This document shows positions 47,734-56,469 of a DNA stretch of 64,000 nucleotides, piece after piece. The notes under the pieces are model-generated. The model was given only the letters and a program-made list of their open reading frames with translations. It had not been told where the DNA came from and ran no database searches. Each line of letters opens with the position of its first letter. The stretch's first letter is position 1. The stretch comes from JAKEGK01 sp050116575 (GTDB lineage: Bacteria > Pseudomonadota > Gammaproteobacteria > SZUA-152). Both the position numbers and the translations under genes were made by a program. Location of the stretch: NCBI GenBank assembly GCA_050116575.1, contig JASFOJ010000002.1, positions 1 to 64,000 on the forward strand. Direction: 5' to 3'.

Positions 47734-48954
47734 TTATAGATTATTCTCCGCAACCAGTTCAATCCAGTGTTTTACCGGCACGGAAGCGTCCCGTTGCAGA
47801 TGCTTCAGGCAACCGATATTGGCGGTGGCAATCATCTGCGGCTGGTGTTTTTCCAGCGCCGTTAATTTATTAATCAGCAATTGCTCGGAAATAGCGGTCT
47901 GCAGTAGCGCATAGGTTCCCGCCGCGCCACAGCACAAGTGGGCATCGGCGACGGGCACCAGTTCATAGCCCAGCCGTTGTAACAGGGATTCCACCACACC
48001 GTCCAGTTGCTGGCCGTGCTGCAGGGTACACGGCGATTGAAAAGCGAGTTTTTGCGGTTCCGCCAACACCTTGAGGGCACCCGCATCAACACTGGTGACC
48101 ACTTCACTGATATCTTTGGCCAGCGCCGAAACCCGCCGTGCTTTTTCGCCATAGCGCGCATCGCTTCGCAACAAATAGCCATAGTTTTTCACATGGGGAG
48201 CACAACCACTGGCGGTCACGACAATGGCTTCGATACCTTCCTCGATGAGAGGCCACCAACGATCGATATTACGGCGCATGGTTTGCGCGGCGTCATCGGT
48301 CTTTGCCAGGTGCTGACTTACCGCACCGCAGCAGGTGTTATTCTCCGGCTCCTCGACCAGGGTAATGCCGAGCCGGTCAGCCACCTGGGCAGCGGCGCGA
48401 TTGATGTCCGGCGCCAGTTGCGATTGTACACAGCCCTTTAACAACAACATCTTTTTCGCATGCGTGGAAGCCGGAAAAGACAGGCGCGGTTTTTTAACTT
48501 CCAGCCCCGATTCCAGGTGCGTCGGCACCACGTATTTAAACCAGCGGCCCAACGCCAGCAACCAGCGAAAGCGTTGTACATTGGGCAATACCTTGTTAAA
48601 CACCGACCTTTTCAACCGTTGCCAGGCAGGACGCGGCACTTTTGTTTCGACCAGTTGTTGGCCGATTTCCAGCAACCGGGAATACTCCACGCCCGACGGA
48701 CAGGTGGTTTCACAGGCCCGGCAAATAAGACAGCGGTCGAGATGCAACTGCGATTTTTCGCTGACCTCTTTGCCTTCCAGCATCTGTTTAATGAGATAAA
48801 TGCGCCCGCGCGGCCCGTCCAGTTCATCGCCCAGCAACTGATAGGTGGGACAGGTAGCATTGCAAAACCCGCAATGCACACAACGGCGCAGAATATCATT
48901 GGCAATTTTGCCTTCGTCAGAATCGGTATAAGGTTTGACGAAATCCGTGCGCAT
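47734..48954 (-). CDS. glcF: Glycolate oxidase iron-sulfur subunit
   Basis: 406 residues. Two 4Fe-4S motifs (CVHCGFCNATCP, CLICRACETTCP) are followed by two CCG domains (LLKGCVQ...NNTCCGAVSQ and FQSPCTLQHGQ...LCCGAAGTYA). It passes electrons from GlcDE to the quinone pool. It shares one base with the glcE stop (TGATG), so translation is coupled. Confidence 0.95.
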   Translation of the reverse strand: MRTDFVKPYTDSDEGKIANDILRRCVHCGFCNATCPTYQLLGDELDGPRGRIYLIKQMLEGKEVSEKSQLHLDRCLICRACETTCPSGVEYSRLLEIGQQLVETKVPRPAWQRLKRSVFNKVLPNVQRFRWLLALGRWFKYVVPTHLESGLEVKKPRLSFPASTHAKKMLLLKGCVQSQLAPDINRAAAQVADRLGITLVEEPENNTCCGAVSQHLAKTDDAAQTMRRNIDRWWPLIEEGIEAIVVTASGCAPHVKNYGYLLRSDARYGEKARRVSALAKDISEVVTSVDAGALKVLAEPQKLAFQSPCTLQHGQQLDGVVESLLQRLGYELVPVADAHLCCGAAGTYALLQTAISEQLLINKLTALEKHQPQMIATANIGCLKHLQRDASVPVKHWIELVAENNL

Positions 48955-50030
48955 CAGATTTCGTCCTCATACATTCGATGCCGATTGAGAATTTTTTCCG
49001 GATCAAAAGCGTGTTTCAGTTTATGATGGATCGCCATCAACGCCGCCGGTAACGGGTGAAACACACCCATCGATTCCTGCTGCTGCCAGTACTCGCGGTG
49101 TCGAAACAACGTGGCGTACCCGCCTTCCGCCGCAACGGCATCGCGTACGTCACCGGGCGGTAAATCGGTTTTCAGCCAGCGCAGCGCACCGCCCCAGTCA
49201 AATAACCAGTTGCCGGGTATTCCCAGATGCAATGTTGCCGGCGCCAGCGATAACCGCCACAGGGGAAAATCATCGCCGAAGAAAAAATGTTCCTGCTCTT
49301 TCAATTGCCGCCAAAAGTCAGCGCCATGCTGCAATTGATCGCCGGCGATTTTCCGCCGCGCTTCTTTGATACCCGCTTCAGTGCCGGAAAGGCGTATAAT
49401 GACCGCTTCGCCGTCATAGCAAAGGGCACTCAGCGGCAACGGCTGTCCGGCGCGGGCGCTCATAATATCAATGGCTTCATTCACATGTGCCGGCATGGCC
49501 AGCGTCACTTCATGTTCCGGGATGGGTAATACTTTGAGTGACACCTCCAGCACCACGCCCAGGGTACCCAATGCGCCCGTCATTAAACGGGATACATCAT
49601 AGCCGGCAACATTCTTGATCACCTTGCCGCCGAATTCGATGACTTCCCCTTTACCGGTCAACACCTTGCAACCCAGTACAAAATCGCGCGCACTGCCCGC
49701 AAACGGGCGGCGCGGACCGGAAAGTCCACAGGCAATGGTGCCGCCAATAGTGGCACTGTCGCCAAAAGCCGGGGGTTCAAAGGGCAGCATCTGACCTTCA
49801 GCCGCCAGTTGTTGTTGCAACTCCCGTAACGGCGTGCCGGCGCGTACCGTGACCACCAGTTCTTTGGGTTCGTATTCCACCACACCGTTGTGACCATTTA
49901 CGGCCAACGGCTTGCCGTCGCAGTCATTGCTGTAAAACGTTTTTGAACCGCCGCCGTTGATCACCAGCGGCGTTTTATCGTTGTAGGCCTGCTCCACCTG
50001 CGCCTGCAATTGTTGGGTAATATCGCTCAC
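48954..50030 (-). CDS. glcE: Glycolate oxidase FAD-binding subunit
   Basis: 358 residues. It has the FAD-binding PP-loop domain (GGTIACGLSGPRRPFAGSAR) but a short, divergent C-terminal half, typical of GlcE, which is a shortened paralogue of GlcD. It works with GlcD and GlcF to oxidise glycolate to glyoxylate. It lies 24 bases after glcD and is coupled to glcF. Confidence 0.94.
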   Translation of the reverse strand: MSDITQQLQAQVEQAYNDKTPLVINGGGSKTFYSNDCDGKPLAVNGHNGVVEYEPKELVVTVRAGTPLRELQQQLAAEGQMLPFEPPAFGDSATIGGTIACGLSGPRRPFAGSARDFVLGCKVLTGKGEVIEFGGKVIKNVAGYDVSRLMTGALGTLGVVLEVSLKVLPIPEHEVTLAMPAHVNEAIDIMSARAGQPLPLSALCYDGEAVIIRLSGTEAGIKEARRKIAGDQLQHGADFWRQLKEQEHFFFGDDFPLWRLSLAPATLHLGIPGNWLFDWGGALRWLKTDLPPGDVRDAVAAEGGYATLFRHREYWQQQESMGVFHPLPAALMAIHHKLKHAFDPEKILNRHRMYEDEI

Positions 50031-50053
50031 GGGGTCGTCTTGGCTTTTAAGTT

Positions 50054-51520
50054 TTAGAACCTTTCGAGTTCCGGGAACGGCATATTACCGTCATGGATAT
50101 GCATGGCACCGAACTCGGCGCAGCGATGCAGAGTGGGCACGGCTTTTCCGGGATTTAACAACTGCTTGTCGTCGAAGGCGTGCTTGATGGCGTGAAACTG
50201 CTGCAAGGCAAGAGGCGAAAACTGCACGCACATTTGGTTGATTTTCTCGACGCCCACACCGTGCTCGCCGGTAATGGTACCGCCCACTTCGACGCAGGTT
50301 TCGAGAATCTTTCCGCCCAGTTGCTCCGCCTGTTGCAACTCACCTTCCTTGTTAGCATCATAAAGAATCAGCGGATGCAAATTGCCGTCACCGGCATGAA
50401 ACACATTGGCCACCGCCAATCCATACTCGGCCGATAGATCGGCAATGCGTTGCAACACGTGGGGTAATTGGTGCCGCGGTATGGTGCCATCCATGCAGTA
50501 ATAATCCGGCGAAATACGCCCCACGGCGGGAAACGCCGCTTTGCGCCCTTTCCACATGAGGTCCCGTTCTTGGGCGCTGGATGATACCCGCACCAGGGTG
50601 GCGCCGGCCTGTTTCAATACGGTATCCACGCGGCTGATTTGTTCCTGAACCTCGTCTTTCGTTCCGTCCAGCTCGCACAACAGGATGGCAGCGGCATCGG
50701 TGGGATAACCGGCATGCACAAACGCTTCACTGGCCCGTATGGACGGATTGTCCATCATTTCCAGCCCGGCAGGCACGATACCGGCGGCGATAATATTGCC
50801 CACCGCGCGACCTGCTGACACCACGTCATCGTAAGCGGCCAATACCACTTGTGCCGCGGGCGGTTTAGGCAACAGCTTGACGGTAATCTCCACGATAATA
50901 GCCAGCATGCCTTCGGAACCGGTCATTAGCGCCAGTAAATCGTATCCGGCGGCATCGTAGCCGCTGCCACCAAGGGTTAACAACGCCCCGTCAGCGGTAA
51001 CGACTTTTAATTGCTGGATATTGTGGACGGTCAGGCCATATTTCAGGCAATGGACACCGCCTGAGTTTTCCGCCACGTTACCACCAATGGAACAGGCGAT
51101 TTGCGACGAGGGGTCCGGCGCATAATAAAGGCCATAAGGGGCCGCCGCTTCCGAGATCGCCAGGTTGCGCACCCCGGGTTGCACCCGTGCCGTGCGGTTC
51201 AACTGGTCAATGTCCAGAATTTGGTTGAATTTCGCCAGGCTGAGTAAAACGCCATGAGATAGGGGCAACGCACCGCCCGATAATCCAGTGCCGGCACCGC
51301 GGGCCACGATGGGCACCCCGGCCGCGGCGCAATGGCGAACTATGGCCTGAACCTGGTCAATAGTCTCCGGCAGAACCACCAGCCAGGGCAGTTCGCGATA
51401 AGCGGATAATCCGTCGCATTCATAGGGGCGCAAATCCTCTTCCGAGGTTAATATGGCGGAATCCGCCAGGCAGGTTTGCAACTGGCGAATCAGTTGCTGT
51501 TTTTGATGAGTGTCAGGCAC
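50054..51520 (-). CDS. glcD: Glycolate oxidase catalytic flavoprotein subunit
   Basis: 488 residues. ARGAGTGLSGGALPL (FAD-binding), HAGDGNLHPLILYD and GGTITGEHGVGVEK (active-site domain) are intact. It oxidises glycolate. GTG start without a clear Shine-Dalgarno. First gene of glcDEF; a 22-bp palindrome lies 78-99 bases upstream and is a candidate operator. Confidence 0.95.
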   Translation of the reverse strand: MPDTHQKQQLIRQLQTCLADSAILTSEEDLRPYECDGLSAYRELPWLVVLPETIDQVQAIVRHCAAAGVPIVARGAGTGLSGGALPLSHGVLLSLAKFNQILDIDQLNRTARVQPGVRNLAISEAAAPYGLYYAPDPSSQIACSIGGNVAENSGGVHCLKYGLTVHNIQQLKVVTADGALLTLGGSGYDAAGYDLLALMTGSEGMLAIIVEITVKLLPKPPAAQVVLAAYDDVVSAGRAVGNIIAAGIVPAGLEMMDNPSIRASEAFVHAGYPTDAAAILLCELDGTKDEVQEQISRVDTVLKQAGATLVRVSSSAQERDLMWKGRKAAFPAVGRISPDYYCMDGTIPRHQLPHVLQRIADLSAEYGLAVANVFHAGDGNLHPLILYDANKEGELQQAEQLGGKILETCVEVGGTITGEHGVGVEKINQMCVQFSPLALQQFHAIKHAFDDKQLLNPGKAVPTLHRCAEFGAMHIHDGNMPFPELERF

Positions 51521-51952
51521 GTTGATTTTATAATGCTGGTTTTCAGATAATACCGGTCACAAAATGGTTAACATGAGTGGCCGGGTATTCATTTATTAAT
51601 ACGTTTAATAAAACGTATTGTAGATCGGGTATTGTAAACCCATAGCAATCAGGCGATATTGCGGGCGTCCCGAACCTCACCCATCCGTATCGCTATTGAC
51701 GTTCCGGCGTTTTCATCGCCAGAATCGGGATTATATAAACCCGTATTGAATGACTGCAACTTAAGCTGTTCAATTAGCAGCAATAACGGCGCCATTAGTA
51801 TGGGATTTGCCGTGATTGGAGGTTTCTGTGGAGATCTCTCTGCAGGCAGAAATAGTGTACTTGATGGCACTTTACCTGCAATAAAGACTCACAACAACGC
51901 AACCATAAGTACAAGTACACGATAGCACCTTAAATCCACTAAGTGAGACGTG
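51521..51952. other. Divergent intergenic region between glcD and the Deg-type protease
   Basis: About 430 bases. It contains the glcD upstream palindrome (51598-51619) and should hold promoters in both directions. Overlapping ORFs of 88 codons (plus) and 73 codons (minus) inside 51649-51925 lack ribosome-binding sites and family features, so neither is called. Confidence 0.45.
51598..51619. promoter_or_regulatory. 22-bp perfect palindrome, candidate operator of glcDEF
   Basis: AATACGTTT-AATA-AAACGTATT: two nine-base arms with a four-base centre and no mismatch. It is AT-rich with no T-tract, so an operator is more likely than a terminator. It lies 78-99 bases upstream of the glcD start. No regulator gene is adjacent. 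It does not match the usual GntR/FadR-type TNGTNNNACNA pattern. Confidence 0.5.
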
Positions 51953-53491
51953 ATGATACCAGTTTATTTCCGTTTTAAGCTCTTTACCCGCTACCGGACC
52001 TTGTCGCCAGCCATGGCGCTGTTGATGGTCCTTTTTCTGGTTTATTCGGCGGCCGCCTGCGCCATGGATAAAGAAGATATCCATAGCAGCATTGTCAAAA
52101 TCATCGCTACACATAATCACCCGGATTTTGCCTCGCCCTGGCAGCGCAAGGGCATTCATACGGTCACCGGTTCCGGTGCAATAATCGACGGCAATCGCAT
52201 TCTGACCAATGCCCATGTAGTCGCGGATCACACGTCGGTGGAAGTACAACGCGAAGGCTCCGGTATTGTTTACAGCGCCAATGTCGCCTATGTCTGCCAT
52301 ACCTGCGACCTGGCAATACTCACCGTGGACGATAAAGCGTTCTTCAATAATGCCAAGCCGTTGCAAATTGACGGCCTGCCCCGATTGCAGTCGCGAGTCA
52401 ACGTCTACGGTTTTCCCGCCGGTGGACAAACCATCTCGATTACCGAAGGCATCGTTTCACGCATCGAGGTCGACTACTACGTTCATTCCTCAGACCGTTA
52501 TCTGCTGGTCCAGGTGGATGCTGCTATTAACCCCGGCAACAGCGGCGGGCCCGCCATATCCAATGGCAAAATCATTGGCATCGCCATGCAGGCGCTCGAA
52601 AACGCTGAAAACATCGGTTACATTGTACCGGCACCAATCATCACGCATTTTCTTGAAGACATCAAAGACGGCCGTTTCGATGGTTTTCCCGAATTGGACA
52701 TCTATGTACAGACCCTCGAAAACAAGGCGCTGCGGCGCTCCCTGAAACTTCCCAAATCCGCCGGCGGCTTGCTGGTAACCGCCGTGGCAGAGGACAGTAA
52801 TGTTTCAGATGTGATTCAGCCAGGTGATGTGTTACTGGAAATCGAAGGCTATAAAATCGAACGCGACGGCAAGGTTGCACTGACACCGCAACTACGCGTT
52901 GAATCCAGCCATCTGGAATACATGGAACAGATCGACGGTGAATTGAATTTGCGCATTCAACGCCACGGCGAAATTAAAAACGTCGATGTTAAACTGGCCA
53001 AACGTAAAAGCCGTATCAGTCACAAGCGGTTTGATATTACGCCGTCCTATTTCGTCTTCGCCGGGCTGGTTTTCCAACCGCTGTCACAAGGCTATCTGAA
53101 AACCCACCCCCAGGCGTCGGTGATTTTAATCCCCTATATTCCCCAATACACGCTGCAGGGTTACCGCAAGTCCACCCCGGACCTGATTAACATCAAACAT
53201 CCGCAAATCATCATACTGAGCCGGGTGTTGCCGGATGCTTTGAACCAGGGGTATAAAAACATGGAAGGATCGGTAATTTATTCGGTCAACGGCACAGAGG
53301 TAACGGACCTGAACCAGCTGGCGCAGTTAATCGAAAATGCGCAAGGTGACTACCTGAAAATCCGGACGGATTTCGGCAACATCATTACGCTGGACCTGGC
53401 CCAGGCGCGCGCCAGAAACCCCGTCATACTGAAAAATTACCAGGTATACAGTGATCGTAACCTGAATCCTGGCGACCGGGTTACGCCCTAA
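51953..53491 (+). CDS. Deg/HtrA-type serine protease with PDZ domains
   Basis: 512 residues from ATG at 51953. A signal peptide or anchor precedes a trypsin-like domain; in numbering from the GTG one codon earlier, the triad is H89 (TNAHVV), D120 (CDLAIL) and S198 (GNSGGP). One or two PDZ-like domains follow, and the long C-terminal extension (YIPQYTLQGYRKSTPDLI and onward) resembles plant/bacterial Deg9-type proteases more than DegP. It is probably a periplasmic quality-control protease. It stands alone and converges on the TerB-like gene. Confidence 0.9.
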   Translation: MIPVYFRFKLFTRYRTLSPAMALLMVLFLVYSAAACAMDKEDIHSSIVKIIATHNHPDFASPWQRKGIHTVTGSGAIIDGNRILTNAHVVADHTSVEVQREGSGIVYSANVAYVCHTCDLAILTVDDKAFFNNAKPLQIDGLPRLQSRVNVYGFPAGGQTISITEGIVSRIEVDYYVHSSDRYLLVQVDAAINPGNSGGPAISNGKIIGIAMQALENAENIGYIVPAPIITHFLEDIKDGRFDGFPELDIYVQTLENKALRRSLKLPKSAGGLLVTAVAEDSNVSDVIQPGDVLLEIEGYKIERDGKVALTPQLRVESSHLEYMEQIDGELNLRIQRHGEIKNVDVKLAKRKSRISHKRFDITPSYFVFAGLVFQPLSQGYLKTHPQASVILIPYIPQYTLQGYRKSTPDLINIKHPQIIILSRVLPDALNQGYKNMEGSVIYSVNGTEVTDLNQLAQLIENAQGDYLKIRTDFGNIITLDLAQARARNPVILKNYQVYSDRNLNPGDRVTP

Positions 53492-53510
53492 CAGCGATCG
53501 AGAACCCGCT

Positions 53511-53978
53511 TCAGTTCAAACCCCGTTCTTTTTTAACACGATGCTTGGCGGCGATAAACTGGGTGTGGGGTACGTACAGCAGATCGGCAATTTTACGCAC
53601 CAATGCTTCTTCGTACTTTTCGAGTTCGTTATCAGCGTAGGCTACCTGCCACATGAGTTCGATAATCTTCACTTTGTCTCCCACGGTAAATTCGTCATTG
53701 ATTAACGACGTAAATTCGTAGTAAGAGGTGACGTTTTTGGATTCCTGCTCGGCCAGCGACACCAATTCCGATGTTTGCTCGGGTGCCAGTTGAAAAAATG
53801 CCTGTGCATGCCGGGCGACCGCTGCCAGTTCTTCGTCCTGGACATTGAAATCGGCTCGCGCGGTTTCCAGCAACAACGCGACGGTGGCTATCCGTAATCG
53901 CTGTTCCAGATCGTCCGCACCAGGCTTAGCCTCGGCGTTTATGTGGGTTTCGAAAAAATTTTTTATGGTACTCAGCAT
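53511..53978 (-). CDS. TerB-family protein
   Basis: 155 residues, soluble and helical. Two acidic signature stretches, LLLETARADFNVQDEEL and LMWQVAYADNELEKYEEALV, are the TerB metal-binding motif pair also found in DjlA. The family is linked to tellurite resistance and to membrane stress; a specific role cannot be given. Convergent with the protease gene. Confidence 0.88.
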   Translation of the reverse strand: MLSTIKNFFETHINAEAKPGADDLEQRLRIATVALLLETARADFNVQDEELAAVARHAQAFFQLAPEQTSELVSLAEQESKNVTSYYEFTSLINDEFTVGDKVKIIELMWQVAYADNELEKYEEALVRKIADLLYVPHTQFIAAKHRVKKERGLN

Positions 53979-54147
53979 AATGACAATTTCATTTGTAACA
54001 AATACAGGGTATTAATACTCATTCTATATATTAGGATATGCAACGCTGCCAGTCACGAACCATCATAGCATCCATATGTCGAATAGGGTTGGTGGTGAAC
54101 GCCGTTGGATGCATTATGAGTGTCACATGGTTTATTGGAAACTTCTT

Positions 54148-54651
54148 ATGATGTTGAGTTCAAAATCGGTTTTTCGCGGATTGCTGGTTCTGATATCCCT
54201 GGTGTGGGTACCCGGTGCAATGGCATCCGATAACCAGCGGGAGGTCGACAGTATCCTTAAAATGGACGCCGCCCCCCTGGGTGTCGTTTTTGAAATCGTC
54301 GAAAGTGATCCCGACGCCTTGAAGTGGGCCATTCCTCAAGTGGTCAAATTTTCCAAGCAACTGCGCAGTCAGTTCCCCGATATTGCTATCGCGGTGGTCA
54401 GCCACGGCAAGGAACAATTCGCGCTGATGAAAGAAGACGAAGAGGACAACACCGCCGTCCACAAGGCCGTCAAATCCCTGCTGGCGCAGGACGTACCGGT
54501 TCATGTTTGCGGCACTCATGCGTCATGGTACGGTAAAAACGAGGATGATTTTCCCGATTACGTCGACGTAACGCCTGCCGGACCGACACAAATTGCCAAC
54601 TATGTCGACATGGGCTACCACAAAATCGTCCTGGACAAACCCGATAACTGA
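54148..54651 (+). CDS. Periplasmic DsrE/DsrF-like protein
   Basis: 167 residues from the ATG at 54148, chosen because TTGGAA lies seven bases upstream and a clean signal peptide follows (cleavage near AMA-SDN); the open frame extends 24 codons further upstream. The mature domain has the DsrE-type Rossmann-like pattern, and a single cysteine in VHVCGTHAS (C121) sits where sulfur-carrier cysteines are found in this family. Secreted DsrE relatives occur in sulfur oxidisers, but the substrate is unknown. Confidence 0.8.
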   Translation: MMLSSKSVFRGLLVLISLVWVPGAMASDNQREVDSILKMDAAPLGVVFEIVESDPDALKWAIPQVVKFSKQLRSQFPDIAIAVVSHGKEQFALMKEDEEDNTAVHKAVKSLLAQDVPVHVCGTHASWYGKNEDDFPDYVDVTPAGPTQIANYVDMGYHKIVLDKPDN

Positions 54652-54765
54652 GTTGCCGCTCGCACCGGCGGCTGAACCACCGACCTAATGCCGACTGCGC
54701 AACAGCAACAGTCATCGTTGCGCATTCAGCCCTAAATACCTCCAAAAAACAGCTGTCGCTGAAAA

Positions 54766-54779
54766 TTGATCCAGGTCAA
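54766..54779. promoter_or_regulatory. FNR/Anr-like box
   Basis: TTGATCCAGGTCAA fits TTGAT-N4-ATCAA with one mismatch. A weak -10 (CAAAAT, 54802-54807) lies at the distance expected for an activated promoter. It is about 235 bases upstream of the 28-residue peptide gene, which also has its own nearer promoter, so the connection is uncertain. Confidence 0.4.
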
Positions 54780-54938
54780 AAAACTGGAAATCTTACCACA
54801 CCAAAATAACAGCCAATAAAAACTTCCTATCCGCCATTATGCCGTTCGTACCGTTTCTTACTGGCATAACAACCAGTTATAAGTGGAAGGTGCTGAATCG
54901 CCGAATATAAATGATAGAAATTTTTAATAACCGCTTTT

Positions 54939-54967
54939 TTGACATGGTTATTGGCAGTATTTAGATT
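54939..54967 (+). promoter_or_regulatory. Sigma-70 promoter of the 28-residue membrane peptide gene
   Basis: TTGACA at 54939-54944 is a perfect -35, followed after exactly 17 bases by TAGATT at 54962-54967. The predicted start near 54974 leaves a 39-base leader to the ATG at 55013. Confidence 0.65.
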
Positions 54968-55012
54968 TATCCATGGAAGTATGTTCAAGCAGTAAAAAAG
55001 GAGAAGAGCAAG

Positions 55013-55099
55013 ATGTTATTGACTGATCCTGGATTTTTAATTGTGCTTACGTTTGGAGCGATCATTCTAATCAGCGTTTTCCGTCAAGCCTTCAAATAA
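55013..55099 (+). CDS. 28-residue single-span membrane peptide, unrecognised
   Basis: ATG at 55013 is preceded by AAAAAAGGAGAAG (strong Shine-Dalgarno). The 28-codon frame starts MLLTDPGFLIVLTFGAIILI, a single transmembrane helix, and ends with a short basic tail (FRQAFK). A sigma-70 promoter 50 bases upstream and a strong terminator five bases downstream make it a complete one-gene unit. The size and shape resemble accessory peptides such as CydX, CcoQ or KdpF, but no partner operon is adjacent and no family was recognised. Confidence 0.72.
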   Translation: MLLTDPGFLIVLTFGAIILISVFRQAFK

Positions 55100-55103
55100 A
55101 ATC

Positions 55104-55132
55104 AGGCCCGATACACACTGTGTGTCGGGCCT
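55104..55132 (+). terminator. Strong terminator of the small peptide gene
   Basis: AGGCCCGATACACA pairs with TGTGTGTCGGGCCT (one wobble), followed by TTTG. It begins five bases after the stop codon at 55097-55099. Confidence 0.85.
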
Positions 55133-55439
55133 TTGCCATTTCGGCACAGCAATTCTGTTAGTACACCACGTAGTTTTCCCGCCCCCCTACTGATGCAATT
55201 CGGACCACCGCGCTATTATTTTGGTTAAAAAACCAATAGTTAGCAGGAAAGTAGATTTCTTAAACTACCCTTAATCACTTTTTAATAAAAAGAAGCCGGT
55301 CAAATCAAACAATTGATATTTATTTGATCAATTTTTGAGTGATAGACTAGCAGTCTCGTTAAACAATGAATGCCGCGCTGGAACCACAGCGCAACAAAGA
55401 TCAATGGCCCGGCCAGCGGGCAGCAGGAGTAGTTTTTAA

Positions 55440-56300
55440 ATGCCGTATCAAATAAAAAATCCATTAGCAGTACTTGGCCGAATCATCGCTGTTGGCGTTC
55501 TGGTTAGTTCAGTGAATGCTTGCAGCACCGTTTCCATGGTTAACGAAGACGCTGCCACACAGGCGAGCAATATTGAGAAGAATCCTGCGTCCGTTAGCGG
55601 ATTTGTCGTCGACACCGACGGCGTTACCCCCATTTACGGTGCCACTGTTGCAGTGGTATCCACCGACACCGCTGATGCAAAAACTTTCCGTGGTGACAGC
55701 GATCATTGCGCCACACCCGCTGAACCACATCAAAGCTATACCTGTACCCGGGAAGACGGTTCTTTTACGGTAAATATCTCGGCTGCCAGTGAGTTTCCTG
55801 TTACCGTCCGTATCGAAAATGGAAGCAATACGCATGAAATCACCATCAACCGGGACGACGTCAACAGTGATCTGGGCGTCGTGGTCATGTCACAACAAAC
55901 CGTCGCCAACAAGGATAAAGTCGCTGTGGTCATGGATTTTTACAATCCTGTTGATCAAATCAAGGAATTTCTCGATGACAACCCGTCACAACTGCAAAGC
56001 GTCAAGCTACAACTGATGAACGAATACGAGTCCCTTTACCAGATCAGCAGCGACAAACAGGACGTTTCCTATCCCACGTTTTATTCGTTGTTTATTGACG
56101 GGGACAAAAACGGCAAACCGGACATCTTTAACTATGATGTGGTGTACATTAATAGCCGCGACGAGTCCGATATCGCACAGTTGGATGAATCAATCCGTAA
56201 ACAGTTGCTGGCGTTTATTAACAACGGCGGCCAGTTGTATGTCACTGAGTGGACGGTTGAAATGGAACAAGAAGAGCCAGGGGCGGATCAGTATATCTGA
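55440..56300 (+). CDS. Lipoprotein with carboxypeptidase regulatory-like domain
   Basis: 286 residues. Lipobox VNAC with C28 as the lipidated residue. Residues about 50-150 form a beta-sandwich of the carboxypeptidase regulatory type (SGFVVDTDGVTPIYGATVAV, then TREDGSFTVNISA). The C-terminal part (DVVYINSRDESDIAQLD then LLAFINNGGQLYVTEW) resembles the start of an amidotransferase-like domain seen in some secreted proteins. It stops soon after, so it may be a shortened family member. A terminator follows at 56361-56390. Confidence 0.75.
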   Translation: MPYQIKNPLAVLGRIIAVGVLVSSVNACSTVSMVNEDAATQASNIEKNPASVSGFVVDTDGVTPIYGATVAVVSTDTADAKTFRGDSDHCATPAEPHQSYTCTREDGSFTVNISAASEFPVTVRIENGSNTHEITINRDDVNSDLGVVVMSQQTVANKDKVAVVMDFYNPVDQIKEFLDDNPSQLQSVKLQLMNEYESLYQISSDKQDVSYPTFYSLFIDGDKNGKPDIFNYDVVYINSRDESDIAQLDESIRKQLLAFINNGGQLYVTEWTVEMEQEEPGADQYI

Positions 56301-56360
56301 TGAGTATGGTTAACAGGCTTTCGTTGTTTACATAGCGACCGATCACCTAACCATTGACTA

Positions 56361-56390
56361 AAAAAAAGAGGCCGCTAGGCCTCTTTTTTT
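56361..56390. terminator. Bidirectional terminator between the lipoprotein and actin genes
   Basis: AAAGAGGCC-GCTA-GGCCTCTTT is a perfect stem with A-run on one side and T-run on the other. It lies 60 bases past the lipoprotein stop and 80 bases past the stop of the actin gene on the other strand, so it can serve both. Confidence 0.93.
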
Positions 56391-56469
56391 GTCCGGTCGT
56401 ACCGGGCTGGTAAAAACACCCGTGGTCGTTTTCAATACGCCGTCTTGGCGGATGTCGTGCCTTCGTGCT

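Noticed and set aside
51649..51925. Overlapping 88- and 73-codon ORFs in the glcD-protease gap
   Set aside because: No ribosome-binding site, no family features, and each is the shadow of the other.
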